Positions 1-8,472 of a stretch of DNA of 64,000 nt are shown piece by piece. Made by a program: the position numbers and the translations under genes. The notes beneath the pieces are model-generated. The model made no database searches. It was not told the origin of the DNA and was given only the letters and a program-made list of their open reading frames with translations. The DNA is taken from NCBI RefSeq assembly GCF_901764995.1, contig NZ_CABFKI010000006.1, positions 94,627 through 158,626 of the forward strand, given 5' to 3'. Position 1 is the stretch's first letter. The number at the start of each line of letters is the position of its first letter. The DNA is from Actinobacillus porcinus. GTDB taxonomy: Bacteria; Pseudomonadota; Gammaproteobacteria; Enterobacterales; Pasteurellaceae.

Positions 1-425
1 GGTAGATCATCACGATCCACAGACGTAATCACCACGTATTTTAATTTCATATCCTGTACAGTTTCAGCGACTTTACGCGGTTCTTCAGGATCTAAAGGCA
101 ATGGTTTACCATGTGCCACGTCACAGAATGGACAACGGCGTGTACAAATTGCGCCCATAATCATAAAGGTCGCGGTTCCATGGTTAAAACATTCGTGCAG
201 ATTTGGGCAAGAAGCTTCTTCGCAAACAGAATGTAGTCCATGGCGGCGCATACCATGTTTGATGGAATCAATTTTTGCTGAACTGGCGGGTAGCTTGATT
301 TTCATCCACGCCGGTTTAGGCAGTAATTCTTGGTCAGGATCGATATTACGGACTTGAATAATTGACGTTTTGGCCGCGTCACGATATTTCACACCACGCT
401 CCATTTTAAAAGGGGTATTGCTCAT
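1..425 (-). CDS. lipA: Lipoyl synthase LipA, N-terminal part (gene runs off the window)
   Basis: LipA is a radical-SAM enzyme that inserts two sulfurs into protein-bound octanoyl groups, completing lipoate on dehydrogenase E2 subunits. The visible 141 residues start at ATG 425 ([11 protein letters not shown]). They contain the auxiliary-cluster cysteines in [12 protein letters not shown] and the radical-SAM triad in CTRRCPFC, both diagnostic of LipA. The remaining roughly 180 residues lie beyond position 1. It sits 51 bases downstream of lipB, which makes its substrate, so the two are probably co-transcribed. Identification is firm; only completeness is unknown. Confidence 0.96.
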   Translation of the reverse strand, partial: MSNTPFKMERGVKYRDAAKTSIIQVRNIDPDQELLPKPAWMKIKLPASSAKIDSIKHGMRRHGLHSVCEEASCPNLHECFNHGTATFMIMGAICTRRCPFCDVAHGKPLPLDPEEPRKVAETVQDMKLKYVVITSVDRDDL

Positions 426-476
426 CACGGTATTCCTAAATATTGGGTTAATAATGAACCCATTTTCAAAAAAAGT

Positions 477-1148
477 TTAAATGTTAAAAATTTGTTGCGT
501 ATTATAGCCTAAAATTTTAACAAAGTGAGCAATTAATTTTGGTGCAACTAAATCACAATTGGCTTGTTCAGGTTGAACAAAATCGGCTAATTGGCACATT
601 TCTAAGCCCGCATATCCACAAGGATTGATATTTCGGAATGGCGTTAAATCCATATTGATATTGAGTGCCAAGCCATGGAATGAACAGCCTTTACGAATTC
701 GTAAGCCAAGAGAACAGATTTTCTTTTCTTGCCCATTAACATTCACATAGACACCCGGGGCATCCAATTTGGGATAAGCACTCACCCCATAATCCGCTAA
801 GGTTTGCACCACGGATTGCTCAAGTGCGGTCACTAATTGGCGCACATTTAAATCATGTCCTTCGGCCTTTTGACGCTTAATATCAATCAGCACGTACATA
901 ATTTGTTGCCCTAAACCGTGGTAAGTGATTTGCCCACCACGATCAGATTGAACAACAGGGATATGCGTAGGATTTAATAAATGTTCAGGTTTACCGGCTT
1001 GTCCTTGGGTAAACACCGCCGGATGTTGAACTAACCAGATTTCATCGGGCGTAGTTGCATCGCGGCTATCCGTAAAAGCCTGCATTTTCTGCCATACGCT
1101 TTCATAATCTTGTACACCAAGTTGGCGCACATTCAATGCAATCGTCAT
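477..1148 (-). CDS. lipB: Octanoyltransferase LipB
   Basis: LipB moves octanoate from acyl carrier protein to lipoyl domains, the step before LipA. The protein has 223 residues. It shows the substrate-loop motif [11 protein letters not shown] near residue 71, the lysine of EKKICSLG (Lys143) and the catalytic cysteine in INPCGYAG (Cys177), matching the Lys/Cys pair of the family. Its ATG shares one base with the ybeD stop (TAATG), so translation is probably coupled. The order ybeD-lipB-lipA is that of E. coli. Confidence 0.97.
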   Translation of the reverse strand: MTIALNVRQLGVQDYESVWQKMQAFTDSRDATTPDEIWLVQHPAVFTQGQAGKPEHLLNPTHIPVVQSDRGGQITYHGLGQQIMYVLIDIKRQKAEGHDLNVRQLVTALEQSVVQTLADYGVSAYPKLDAPGVYVNVNGQEKKICSLGLRIRKGCSFHGLALNINMDLTPFRNINPCGYAGLEMCQLADFVQPEQANCDLVAPKLIAHFVKILGYNTQQIFNI

Positions 1149-1450
1149 TACAATACCATTCTTACGCCTTCAATTTTAGCCAGTTCAGCATAAAGGGTTT
1201 CTACTTGCTCAATATTTTCCGCTTTAATATCAATAGAAACAGATTTATAGGTTCCTTTTGAGCTTAAGTGTTCACGCGGGTTATAATCGCCTTTGGCATA
1301 TTTTTGGGTAACCACGACCACATCATCCATCAAACCATCACGATTTTTCCCGACTACTTTAAAGGTAAATGCGCAAGGAAATTCCAATAAATCTTTTAAT
1401 TGTTGTTGTGGTACATCCGTTAAATTAAATTCACGAGTTGTTACTGTCAT
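1148..1450 (-). CDS. ybeD: YbeD family protein (DUF493/UPF0250)
   Basis: This 100-residue cytoplasmic protein belongs to the YbeD family, with a small ferredoxin-like or ACT-like fold and no established biochemical role. The recognisable core is [14 protein letters not shown] followed by alternating strand/helix sequence ending in VRMVL. Its place between dacA and lipB is the conserved enterobacterial one. It overlaps the lipB start by one base. A strong minus-strand hairpin terminator (1474-1505) separates it from dacA, so it probably uses a promoter within 1451-1684, although I saw no convincing boxes. Confidence 0.93.
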   Translation of the reverse strand: MTVTTREFNLTDVPQQQLKDLLEFPCAFTFKVVGKNRDGLMDDVVVVTQKYAKGDYNPREHLSSKGTYKSVSIDIKAENIEQVETLYAELAKIEGVRMVL

Positions 1451-1473
1451 AATGTATTGTTCCTAATATAAAG

Positions 1474-1505
1474 AAAAAAATCACCGCACTTTAGCGTGCG
1501 GTCAG
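1474..1505 (-). terminator. Intrinsic terminator after dacA built from an inverted uptake signal
   Basis: On the minus strand ACCGCAC and GTGCGGT form a 7-bp stem with a GCTAAA loop. It is followed by GA and a run of seven Ts. It sits just upstream of ybeD, so it would end dacA transcription. One arm is a full uptake signal (ACCGCACTT on plus). Confidence 0.6.
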
Positions 1506-1546
1506 ATTACTGACAAAGTTCATAACAAAGTTCATATTTGAGAAAC

Positions 1547-1655
1547 AACCTAGCACGAGCCTTGCTAGGTTCCTTAAGCCCAGCCCTGCTGGGGCTGAAT
1601 AAAAGAGCCGCAGAGGGGCTCGGATTAAGTAACCCTATACGGCTCGTATAGGGTT
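1547..1655. repeat. Cluster of four intergenic hairpins (compound palindromic element)
   Basis: Between dacA and ybeD four hairpins lie end to end. The first pairs 1547-1555 with 1563-1571 (AACCTAGCA/TGCTAGGTT). The second pairs 1581-1586 with about 1591-1597 (CAGCCC/GGGCTG). The third pairs 1605-1609 with 1617-1621 (GAGCC/GGCTC). The fourth pairs 1631-1641 with 1645-1655, a perfect 11-bp stem. The first (read on minus) and the fourth share the plan AACC-stem-GGCTCG-stem-GGTT with different stems. A relative lies at 34971-35025. Function unknown. Confidence 0.6.
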
Positions 1656-1684
1656 AAAAGGTTGTTAACGTTTTTTAATAAGCT

Positions 1685-2893
1685 CTAATCAAATAAACTT
1701 TTTACCGTTAAAACTAACCAGTCCCAGCCTTTGCCGATAAAGCCGGCTTCGCCAACATCTTGCATCGCTTGCAATTTCACCATAGCAACATCGCGACCAT
1801 CAAGGCTATAAATCACTTTACCGAGAATTTGCCCTTTTGCTAATGGTGCTTCTAGGTATTTTGGGTCAAATTCCATACGCGCTTTTAAGTCAGCTTGGCG
1901 ACCTTTGGGAATCGTAATAAAACCATCTTGCAACACGCCAACAGCAATTTTACCTTCATCACCATAATAAACGGATTGTTCACCCACCGCTTTATTGGCT
2001 TCTAAGGTTCTAAAGGTATCAAAACTATTAAAGCCCCATTGTAATAATTTTTTGCTTTCAACTTCGCGTCCTTTATAAGTCGGTACGCCCATTACCACAG
2101 AAATCAAACGCATATTGCCTGAATTCGTTGCGGAAGCGACTAAGTTGTAGCCGGCTTGGCTCGTATGCCCTGTTTTCATCCCATCAACATTCATGGTTTT
2201 ATCCCACAACAAACCATTACGGTTAGGTTGTTTGATTTTGTTGAATGTAAAATCTTTCTCCGCATAAATGGCATATTCTTCGGGTAAATCACGAATAATA
2301 TGCGAACCAATAATGGCCATATCACGCGCAGAAGAATATTGGTTAGGATCATCTAAACCATGGGGTGTGGTGAAGTTGGTATTTTTTAAACCAAACTGTT
2401 GCACATATTTATTCATTAAAGCTACAAATTGCTCAGTAGAGCCTGAAACATGTTCCGCCATTGCCACACAAGCATCATTACCTGAAACCACAATAATACC
2501 GCGGTTTAAATCAGAAACAGAAACCTGTTGATTTAAATTTAAAAACATTTTCGATGAATCCGGGAAGTTTTTACCCCATGCGCTCTCACCGATAGTCACC
2601 ATGTCATTATTGTGAATTTTGCCTTGTTTTAACGCGGTGCCAATCACGTAACTGGTCATCATTTTCGTTAAAGAGGCTGGGTATTGACGTTGATCTGGAT
2701 TAAGTGCGGCTAAAATGGCACCTGAATTGTAATCCATCAAAATATAGGTTTGCGCATTTAATTGTGGCGGCTGCATATTCGGGTATTGTACCTGACCGAA
2801 TTCAGCATCTTGCGCATTGGCTGTATTTGCTGCAACAGAAATAATACCCGCTAATAAAGCCATTTTTGATTTTTTAAGGGCTGTAAAGAACAT
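1685..2893 (-). CDS. dacA: D-alanyl-D-alanine carboxypeptidase DacA (PBP5)
   Basis: PBP5 trims the terminal D-alanine from peptidoglycan pentapeptides in the periplasm and helps set cell shape. This 402-residue protein begins with a signal peptide ending near ANAQDA. It has the three active-site motifs in order: SLTK (Ser74-Lys77), SGN (137-139) and KTG (240-242). A C-terminal beta domain follows, then an amphipathic tail (GKGWDWLVLTVKSLF) that anchors the enzyme to the inner membrane. The length matches E. coli DacA. It starts 9 bases after rlpA, within the mrd cluster. Confidence 0.97.
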   Translation of the reverse strand: MFFTALKKSKMALLAGIISVAANTANAQDAEFGQVQYPNMQPPQLNAQTYILMDYNSGAILAALNPDQRQYPASLTKMMTSYVIGTALKQGKIHNNDMVTIGESAWGKNFPDSSKMFLNLNQQVSVSDLNRGIIVVSGNDACVAMAEHVSGSTEQFVALMNKYVQQFGLKNTNFTTPHGLDDPNQYSSARDMAIIGSHIIRDLPEEYAIYAEKDFTFNKIKQPNRNGLLWDKTMNVDGMKTGHTSQAGYNLVASATNSGNMRLISVVMGVPTYKGREVESKKLLQWGFNSFDTFRTLEANKAVGEQSVYYGDEGKIAVGVLQDGFITIPKGRQADLKARMEFDPKYLEAPLAKGQILGKVIYSLDGRDVAMVKLQAMQDVGEAGFIGKGWDWLVLTVKSLFD

Positions 2894-2902
2894 AAATCCT
2901 GC

Positions 2903-3412
2903 TTATTCTTCCAAATTATTAATTGATAAATATGATTGATTTTTAGCAACGTGTAATTTTTCCACTTTCACGCTACCTACACCGCCGTTAAGCATGCCTA
3001 AATCCGCCGCCGCCACTCGTGATAAATCGATAATTCGCTCGCCATGAAATGGCCCACGATCATTAATTTTCACAATCACTTGGCGATTATTGCGCGTATT
3101 AGTTACTAATGCGTAAGAACCCAATGGCAAACTATTATGTGCCGCCGTATATAAATTGGAACGATAAATTTCGCCACTTGCAGTACGGCGTCCATTAAAT
3201 TTATTGTGGTAATAGCTTGCTTTACCTTGCTTTTCATAATGTGCAGTATTTTTTGAAGGCGTTGTGGTATAAGCTTGCCCATTAACATCATAAGTTTGAG
3301 TATGTTTAACCACGGGTTTATTTGTCAGTCGCTTAGCTTCTGCCGAGCTACAGGCTGATAGCGTTAGTGCTAAAAGCGCGGTTAAAAAAAGTTTTAAATT
3401 AGTTTTAATCAT
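2903..3412 (-). CDS. rlpA: RlpA-family septal-ring lipoprotein, short form without SPOR domain
   Basis: RlpA proteins are outer-membrane lipoproteins; some are lytic transglycosylases acting on denuded glycan strands at the septum. The 169 residues show a lipobox LTLSAC with acylated Cys21. A linker follows, then a double-psi beta-barrel domain (about 66-155) with GKASYYHNKFNGRRTASGE and KINDRGPF. E. coli RlpA is 362 residues and ends in a peptidoglycan-binding SPOR domain. Here the protein stops after the barrel, and dacA begins 9 bases later, so no SPOR remnant exists. It lies between mrdB and dacA as expected. Confidence 0.92.
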   Translation of the reverse strand: MIKTNLKLFLTALLALTLSACSSAEAKRLTNKPVVKHTQTYDVNGQAYTTTPSKNTAHYEKQGKASYYHNKFNGRRTASGEIYRSNLYTAAHNSLPLGSYALVTNTRNNRQVIVKINDRGPFHGERIIDLSRVAAADLGMLNGGVGSVKVEKLHVAKNQSYLSINNLEE

Positions 3413-3477
3413 AAGTTTATCTCAAGTTTTGTCTTTCAATTTTGAGTCACCCATTTCTAAGTAACACAAAACCGAAA

Positions 3478-4596
3478 TTAGTTCCCTTGGGAATAAAGGG
3501 TGCGTTTGTGAGTATGGATAGACATAATTAACCCAAACCCAGCCATAAGCGATACAAACGACGTACCACCATAACTTATTAACGGTAATGGTACACCGAC
3601 TACAGGTAAAATACCACTCACCATACCAATATTGACAAAAATATAAACAAAGAAAATCAATGTTAGTGCGCCGGTTAACAGTCGTCCAAACGCCGTTTGC
3701 GCTTGCACGCCAATCATTAATCCACGAATTATAATAAAGAAATAAATGGCAAGCAAAATAATTACGCCTATCATGCCATGTTCTTCACTTAATACCGCAA
3801 AAATAAAGTCAGTATGCGGCTCAGGCAGAAATTCCAGTTGAGATTGCGTGCCCAACATCCAACCTTTGCCAAATATGCCACCTGAACCAATGGCAATTTT
3901 TGATTGTAAAATATGATAACCCGCACCTAAAGGGTCTTTTTCGGGATCAAGCAACGTTAACACGCGTGTACGTTGGTAATCATGCATTAAATAAAACCAC
4001 ATGATAGGAATAAACCCCGCTAATCCTACTATTGCCGTTGCAATTAACCACCAGCTCATTCCCGCCAAAAAGACCACAAACACCCCAGAGGCACTCACCA
4101 AAATAGATGTGCCTAAATCGGGCTGAATGGCAACTAACAAAGTCGGCACAATAATCAACAGCAAGGCGACCATGGTATCTTTAAAGTTCGCCGGCAAAGT
4201 GCGATTGCCGAGATAAACCGCCACCATTAACGGAACCGCCAATTTGACAATTTCTGACGGTTGGAAACGAATAAAACCTAAATCGAGCCATCGTTGTGCG
4301 CCTTTACTTGTGGCACCTACCGCATCCACAAGAATCAGCATGATAATGCCGGCAATAAATAAATAAGGCGCAACTTGCTGATAAAAGCGCGGTGGAAATT
4401 GTGCCATAACAAACATCACGCTAAATCCTAGGATCACTTGAATCACACGGTTACGGAACATCACTTCACTGCCACCCGAAGCACTATAAAGCACAAGCAG
4501 TCCATAGCCCGAAATGACAATCAATCCGAGCAATAACCAAAAATCCACATGCATTTTTTCCCAAAGAGAGGAAATTAATGATTTTTTCTCATTCAT
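3478..4596 (-). CDS. mrdB: RodA, peptidoglycan glycosyltransferase of the elongasome
   Basis: RodA is a SEDS-family polytopic inner-membrane protein that polymerises lipid II during lateral wall growth, working with PBP2. The 372 residues contain about ten hydrophobic segments. SEDS signatures are [17 protein letters not shown] in the large loop and [13 protein letters not shown] near the C terminus. Its start codon overlaps the mrdA stop by one base (TGATG), so the two partners should be made in a fixed ratio. The N terminus ([20 protein letters not shown]) fits a short cytoplasmic lead. Confidence 0.97.
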   Translation of the reverse strand: MNEKKSLISSLWEKMHVDFWLLLGLIVISGYGLLVLYSASGGSEVMFRNRVIQVILGFSVMFVMAQFPPRFYQQVAPYLFIAGIIMLILVDAVGATSKGAQRWLDLGFIRFQPSEIVKLAVPLMVAVYLGNRTLPANFKDTMVALLLIIVPTLLVAIQPDLGTSILVSASGVFVVFLAGMSWWLIATAIVGLAGFIPIMWFYLMHDYQRTRVLTLLDPEKDPLGAGYHILQSKIAIGSGGIFGKGWMLGTQSQLEFLPEPHTDFIFAVLSEEHGMIGVIILLAIYFFIIIRGLMIGVQAQTAFGRLLTGALTLIFFVYIFVNIGMVSGILPVVGVPLPLISYGGTSFVSLMAGFGLIMSIHTHKRTLYSQGN

Positions 4597-6659
4597 CAGC
4601 GTGATTCCTCGGGTTGATTTTCTAAGGTCTGTTCATTTAAATCTTGTGAATTTTCAACCGCACTATTATTCTCAGATTCTGATTTATTCTCTACCGGCGA
4701 TTGCTCTTCAACAGGAACTTCATTTAGCACAACGCCGCTATGTTCCTGAGTCATTGATTTCTCAGCCGCCATTAATTTAGGCAAACGATTCTTTAAATAA
4801 AAATCCATAATTTTACGTACCACGGGTGCAGCACTACTGGAACCACCACCCGCATTTTCCAAAATAATTGACACTACCACTTGTGGATTTTCATAAGGCG
4901 CAAAGGCGGTAAACCAAGCATGGTCATGCAAATATTTTTTTAAGTTTGTCGCATTATATTTTTGTCCTTCTTTAAGGCTAAATACTTGTGCTGTGCCTGA
5001 CTTACCTGCGGCAACATAAGATGTGCCCGCAAAAGCTTTGCGCCCTGTACCTGCCGGGGAATGGATTACGCCATACATGCCCCGTTTCGCTGCACTCCAG
5101 GCTGCTGTATCAGGTTCCTTAATATCCTCATAGAGTAAAGGATCTTTATAGGGTTCTACGGTTGCCCCATGGGTTTCTTTCATTAAATGTGGGGTATTCA
5201 CTTTGCCATTATTCACCAAAATCGCCGTGGCTTTGGCTAACTGCAATGGCGTAGCCGTCCAATAACCTTGCCCAATCCCCACCGGAATGGTATCGCCTAG
5301 CACCCAAGGCTTTTTATAGCGTTTTTGTTTCCATTCGCGTGTTGGCATAATCGCAGGTGTTTCTTCTTTTAAATCAATTCCCGTTGGCATCCCGAAACCA
5401 AAACGTTTCATCCACTCTGAAAAACGGTCGATCCCCATACGATAAGCAACGGTATAGAAATACGTATCGGAAGATTCCGTAATCGCTTTTTGTAAATTCG
5501 TTGGACCATGTCCTGATTTTTTCCAGTCGCGGAATTTTTTGCTCGTATTCGGCAATTGGAAATAACCGGGATCGGGAATGGTCCAGTTAGGCGTGATCGT
5601 TCCTTCGGTTAATGCGGCAACTGCAACAAAGGGTTTCACCGTAGACGCCGGCGGATAGGCGCCTTGTGTTGCGCGATTATAAAGTGGACGACTTTCATCA
5701 TTCAGTAAACGACTATAATCGCTCCCTGAAATCCCACCCACGAATAAGTTATTATCATAACTCGGACTAGAAACCATGGCTAAAATACTGCTGTCCTTAG
5801 GATCCATTACCACCACAGACCCTTTCTGATTTCCTAATAATTCCACAATATATTGCTGCAAAGGTAAATCAATGGTGAGATAAATGCTTTTTCCTGCAAC
5901 AGGTGGTTGTTCACTCAATTTACGAATCACTTTACCGCGGTTATTGATTTCCACCTGCTCAAAACCGGCGACACCATGTAACTGTTCTTCATAAAAACGT
6001 TCAATACCTAGCTTACCGATATCGGTCGTTCCTGCATAAGCAGCTGCCTTATCTTCATTCTTCAAACGTTCAGCATCTTTATCATTAATTTTTGCCACAT
6101 AACCTAAAATATGCGTCATTGGCTCACCAAAAATATACTGGCGTTTAAAATAGGGACGGACATCAAGGCTTGGATAATTATATTGGGTCACTGCAAATTT
6201 AGCGATTTGCTCTTCGGTTAAATCAGGTTTTAACAGAATAGGGGTATATCGCGTTGAACGTCTGCGTTCTTTTTTAAATTGCTCAATATCTTCATCCGTT
6301 AATCCCACAATGCCACGCAATTCATCCAAAGTGCGGTCAAGATTTTCGACTTTTTCCGGCACGATATACAAACCAAAAAAAGTGAGATTTTGAGCAAGCA
6401 ACGTCCCATTGCGGTCATAAATTAACCCACGGGTTGGCGGCACGGGTAATAATTTAATACGATTACCATTTGAGCGGGTTTGATATTTATCGAATTCCTG
6501 AACTTGGAGATGATAGAGATTCATCATTAAAATGACGGTCAGCACCAATGTTCCGATAAAAGCCACCAACGCTCGGCGTGCAAAAAGATTCCGCTCAGAT
6601 TTATTATCTCTAAGCGGTTCATGTTTTGGTGCTGAAAATAGTTTTTTGAATAAACCCAC
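4596..6659 (-). CDS. mrdA: Penicillin-binding protein 2 (elongasome transpeptidase)
   Basis: PBP2 cross-links peptidoglycan during cell elongation. The 687-residue class B PBP has one membrane segment (about 31-50) and a pedestal domain. The transpeptidase domain has PASTVK (Ser339 nucleophile, Lys342), SSD (396-398) and KSGTAQV (from Lys553). From about residue 628 there is an acidic, Gln/Glu/Asn-rich tail with repeated PVE/ENxS themes, longer than the E. coli end and presumably a flexible periplasmic extension. It follows rlmH with a 6-base gap and overlaps mrdB. Confidence 0.97.
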   Translation of the reverse strand: MGLFKKLFSAPKHEPLRDNKSERNLFARRALVAFIGTLVLTVILMMNLYHLQVQEFDKYQTRSNGNRIKLLPVPPTRGLIYDRNGTLLAQNLTFFGLYIVPEKVENLDRTLDELRGIVGLTDEDIEQFKKERRRSTRYTPILLKPDLTEEQIAKFAVTQYNYPSLDVRPYFKRQYIFGEPMTHILGYVAKINDKDAERLKNEDKAAAYAGTTDIGKLGIERFYEEQLHGVAGFEQVEINNRGKVIRKLSEQPPVAGKSIYLTIDLPLQQYIVELLGNQKGSVVVMDPKDSSILAMVSSPSYDNNLFVGGISGSDYSRLLNDESRPLYNRATQGAYPPASTVKPFVAVAALTEGTITPNWTIPDPGYFQLPNTSKKFRDWKKSGHGPTNLQKAITESSDTYFYTVAYRMGIDRFSEWMKRFGFGMPTGIDLKEETPAIMPTREWKQKRYKKPWVLGDTIPVGIGQGYWTATPLQLAKATAILVNNGKVNTPHLMKETHGATVEPYKDPLLYEDIKEPDTAAWSAAKRGMYGVIHSPAGTGRKAFAGTSYVAAGKSGTAQVFSLKEGQKYNATNLKKYLHDHAWFTAFAPYENPQVVVSIILENAGGGSSSAAPVVRKIMDFYLKNRLPKLMAAEKSMTQEHSGVVLNEVPVEEQSPVENKSESENNSAVENSQDLNEQTLENQPEESR

Positions 6660-6665
6660 GGATGA

Positions 6666-7133
6666 TTATTCTCGATGATAAGGATGGTTTGCGGTTAATG
6701 ACCATGCTCGATAAAGGCTTTCAGCAACCACCACGCGTACAAGGGGATGTGGCAAGGTTAAGGGCGATAATGACCAACTTTGCTCAGCCGCCGCCTTACA
6801 TTCCGGTGATAAGCCCTCAGGCCCACCAATCAAAAGACAAACATCCCGCCCATCGTTTTTCCAAGCTTCAAGTTGCTGCGCCAGTTGATGTGTCGTCCAA
6901 GGTTTGCCGGGAATATCCAAAGTGACTATTTTGCCTTTGCCGCAAGCGGCTAACATCGCTTTACCTTCTTGCTCTAAAATACGCGCAATATCAGCATTTT
7001 TGCCACGTTTTCCGGCAGGAATTTCAATTAATTCAAAGGGCATATCTTTAGGAAAACGGCGTTGATATTCTTCAAACCCCGTTTTTACCCAATCAGGCAT
7101 TTTTGTGCCAACGGCAATCAGTTGGATTTTCAT
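6666..7133 (-). CDS. rlmH: 23S rRNA (pseudouridine1915-N3)-methyltransferase RlmH
   Basis: RlmH is a SPOUT-class methyltransferase that modifies pseudouridine 1915 in helix 69 on assembled 70S ribosomes. I start it at ATG 7133 ([15 protein letters not shown]), giving 155 residues, exactly the E. coli length. The reading frame stays open for 65 more codons upstream but there it overlaps rsfS. SPOUT features are LLIGGPEGL, in the knot, and the C-terminal [23 protein letters not shown] segment region. An uptake signal lies immediately upstream, between rsfS and this gene. Confidence 0.96.
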   Translation of the reverse strand: MKIQLIAVGTKMPDWVKTGFEEYQRRFPKDMPFELIEIPAGKRGKNADIARILEQEGKAMLAACGKGKIVTLDIPGKPWTTHQLAQQLEAWKNDGRDVCLLIGGPEGLSPECKAAAEQSWSLSPLTLPHPLVRVVVAESLYRAWSLTANHPYHRE

Positions 7134-7176
7134 AAAGTGCGGTTTGTTTTTTTTGATTGTTTTATTTAATCGAGCA

Positions 7177-7485
7177 TTAAGCCCAAAGTTTTTCCAGTTG
7201 ATACATCTCACGGCTTTCTTGTTGCATAATGTGAACAATGGCTTGACCAAAATCCACCACAACCCAGTCCGCGGTTGCTTTGCCTTCTTCGCCAAAACTC
7301 TCAATGCCTGCTTGTTTGCTTTCATCAATCAATTTTTGCGCAAGTGAAGAAACATGGCGGCTTGATGTTCCCGTGCAAATAATCATGTTATCGGTAATGG
7401 ATGATTTGCCACGTACATCAATCAACTGAATATCCGTTGCCTTTAAATCATCTAATTTTTCAATTAAAAATTCGGTTAAATTCAT
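7177..7485 (-). CDS. rsfS: Ribosomal silencing factor RsfS
   Basis: RsfS binds ribosomal protein L14 and blocks 30S-50S joining when nutrients are scarce. The 102-residue protein shows the family core: [19 protein letters not shown] in the first half, then [23 protein letters not shown] and the YQLEKLW end. It is the first gene of the rsfS-rlmH-mrdA-mrdB series, the same order as ybeB-ybeA-mrdA-mrdB in E. coli. Forty-three bases separate it from rlmH. Confidence 0.95.
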   Translation of the reverse strand: MNLTEFLIEKLDDLKATDIQLIDVRGKSSITDNMIICTGTSSRHVSSLAQKLIDESKQAGIESFGEEGKATADWVVVDFGQAIVHIMQQESREMYQLEKLWA

Positions 7486-7550
7486 GGTTAAATTCTCTTT
7501 CCATTAAAAGTGGGGGATTTTAGCACAAAATCCCCTTGTCATAAAATCAC

Positions 7551-8396
7551 CTATTCAGGCGTAATCCATTTCACGCTATAACTGCCCGTTCCTTCAGGGA
7601 CAAGCACATTCACTAAATAAGGTAAAATCTTTTTCATTTGACTTTCAAGTTGCCAAGGCGGATTAATCACAATCATACCGCTTGCCGTCATACCACGTTG
7701 ATCGCTATCAGGGCGAACCGCTAATTCAATCTGTAAAATCTTGCGAATACCGGTTGCTTCTAAGCCCTTTACAATACGCTTACTTTGTTGGCGTAATACC
7801 ACAGGATACCAAATGGCATACACGCCTGTAGCAAAGCGTTTATACCCCTCTTCGATAGCTTTTACCACCAAATCATAATCTTCTTTCAATTCGTAAGGCG
7901 GATCGATTAACACAAAACCACGGCGTTCTTTTGGCGGTAATGTGGCTTTTAGCTGTAAAAAACCATCTTCACGTTTTGTGGTGACATTGGCAAATTCTTT
8001 GAAATTATTGCGTAACAACGGAAAATCAGTCGGATGAAGCTCCGCTAATAAGGCACGATCTTGCGGGCGTAGCATTTGCGCCGCAATCAAGGGCGAACCC
8101 GCATAATAACGTAATTCCTTGCCACCATAATTAAGCTTCTTAATTTGCGCAATATAGCGAGCCACTTCTTCGGGCAGATCATCGCGATTCCATAAGCGCG
8201 CGATTCCTTCTTGATATTCTGCCGTTTTTTCGGCTTCTTCACTAAATAAACGATAACGTCCCACACCGGAATGTGTATCCAAATAATAAAAGCCTTTCTC
8301 TTTTTGTTGTAGATTCTCAATAATCAACATTTGAACAATATGCTTTAACACATCCGCATGATTGCCTGCATGAAAACTGTGCCGATAACTTAGCAT
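7551..8396 (-). CDS. rlmJ: 23S rRNA (adenine2030-N6)-methyltransferase RlmJ
   Basis: RlmJ methylates N6 of A2030 in free 23S rRNA. The 281 residues start MLSYRHSFHAGNHADVLKH, the characteristic N terminus in which the first residues fold over the active site. The SAM region includes YLDTHSGVGRY, and the catalytic motif is DPPYELKEDYD (about residues 164-174). The length matches E. coli YhiR/RlmJ. It lies downstream of mrcA on the same strand with an inverted-uptake-signal terminator between, so it probably has its own promoter. Confidence 0.95.
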   Translation of the reverse strand: MLSYRHSFHAGNHADVLKHIVQMLIIENLQQKEKGFYYLDTHSGVGRYRLFSEEAEKTAEYQEGIARLWNRDDLPEEVARYIAQIKKLNYGGKELRYYAGSPLIAAQMLRPQDRALLAELHPTDFPLLRNNFKEFANVTTKREDGFLQLKATLPPKERRGFVLIDPPYELKEDYDLVVKAIEEGYKRFATGVYAIWYPVVLRQQSKRIVKGLEATGIRKILQIELAVRPDSDQRGMTASGMIVINPPWQLESQMKKILPYLVNVLVPEGTGSYSVKWITPE

Positions 8397-8420
8397 TGTT
8401 TCTCCTTATAAAATGAGCTA

Positions 8421-8456
8421 AAAACTAACCGCACTTGTCTGGAAAGTGCGGTCAAC
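8421..8456 (-). terminator. Terminator after mrcA (inverted uptake signals)
   Basis: ACCGCACTT at 8428-8436 pairs with AAGTGCGGT at 8444-8452 around a 7-base loop. On the minus strand the stem is followed by TTAGTTTTTAG. Two full uptake signals form the arms. It would separate mrcA from rlmJ. Confidence 0.6.
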
Positions 8457-8472
8457 TTAGTGATTGTTTAGC

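Noticed and set aside
6662..7347. Plus-strand open frames over rlmH and rsfS
   Set aside because: They lie opposite well-supported genes, have no ribosome site and no recognisable protein motifs.
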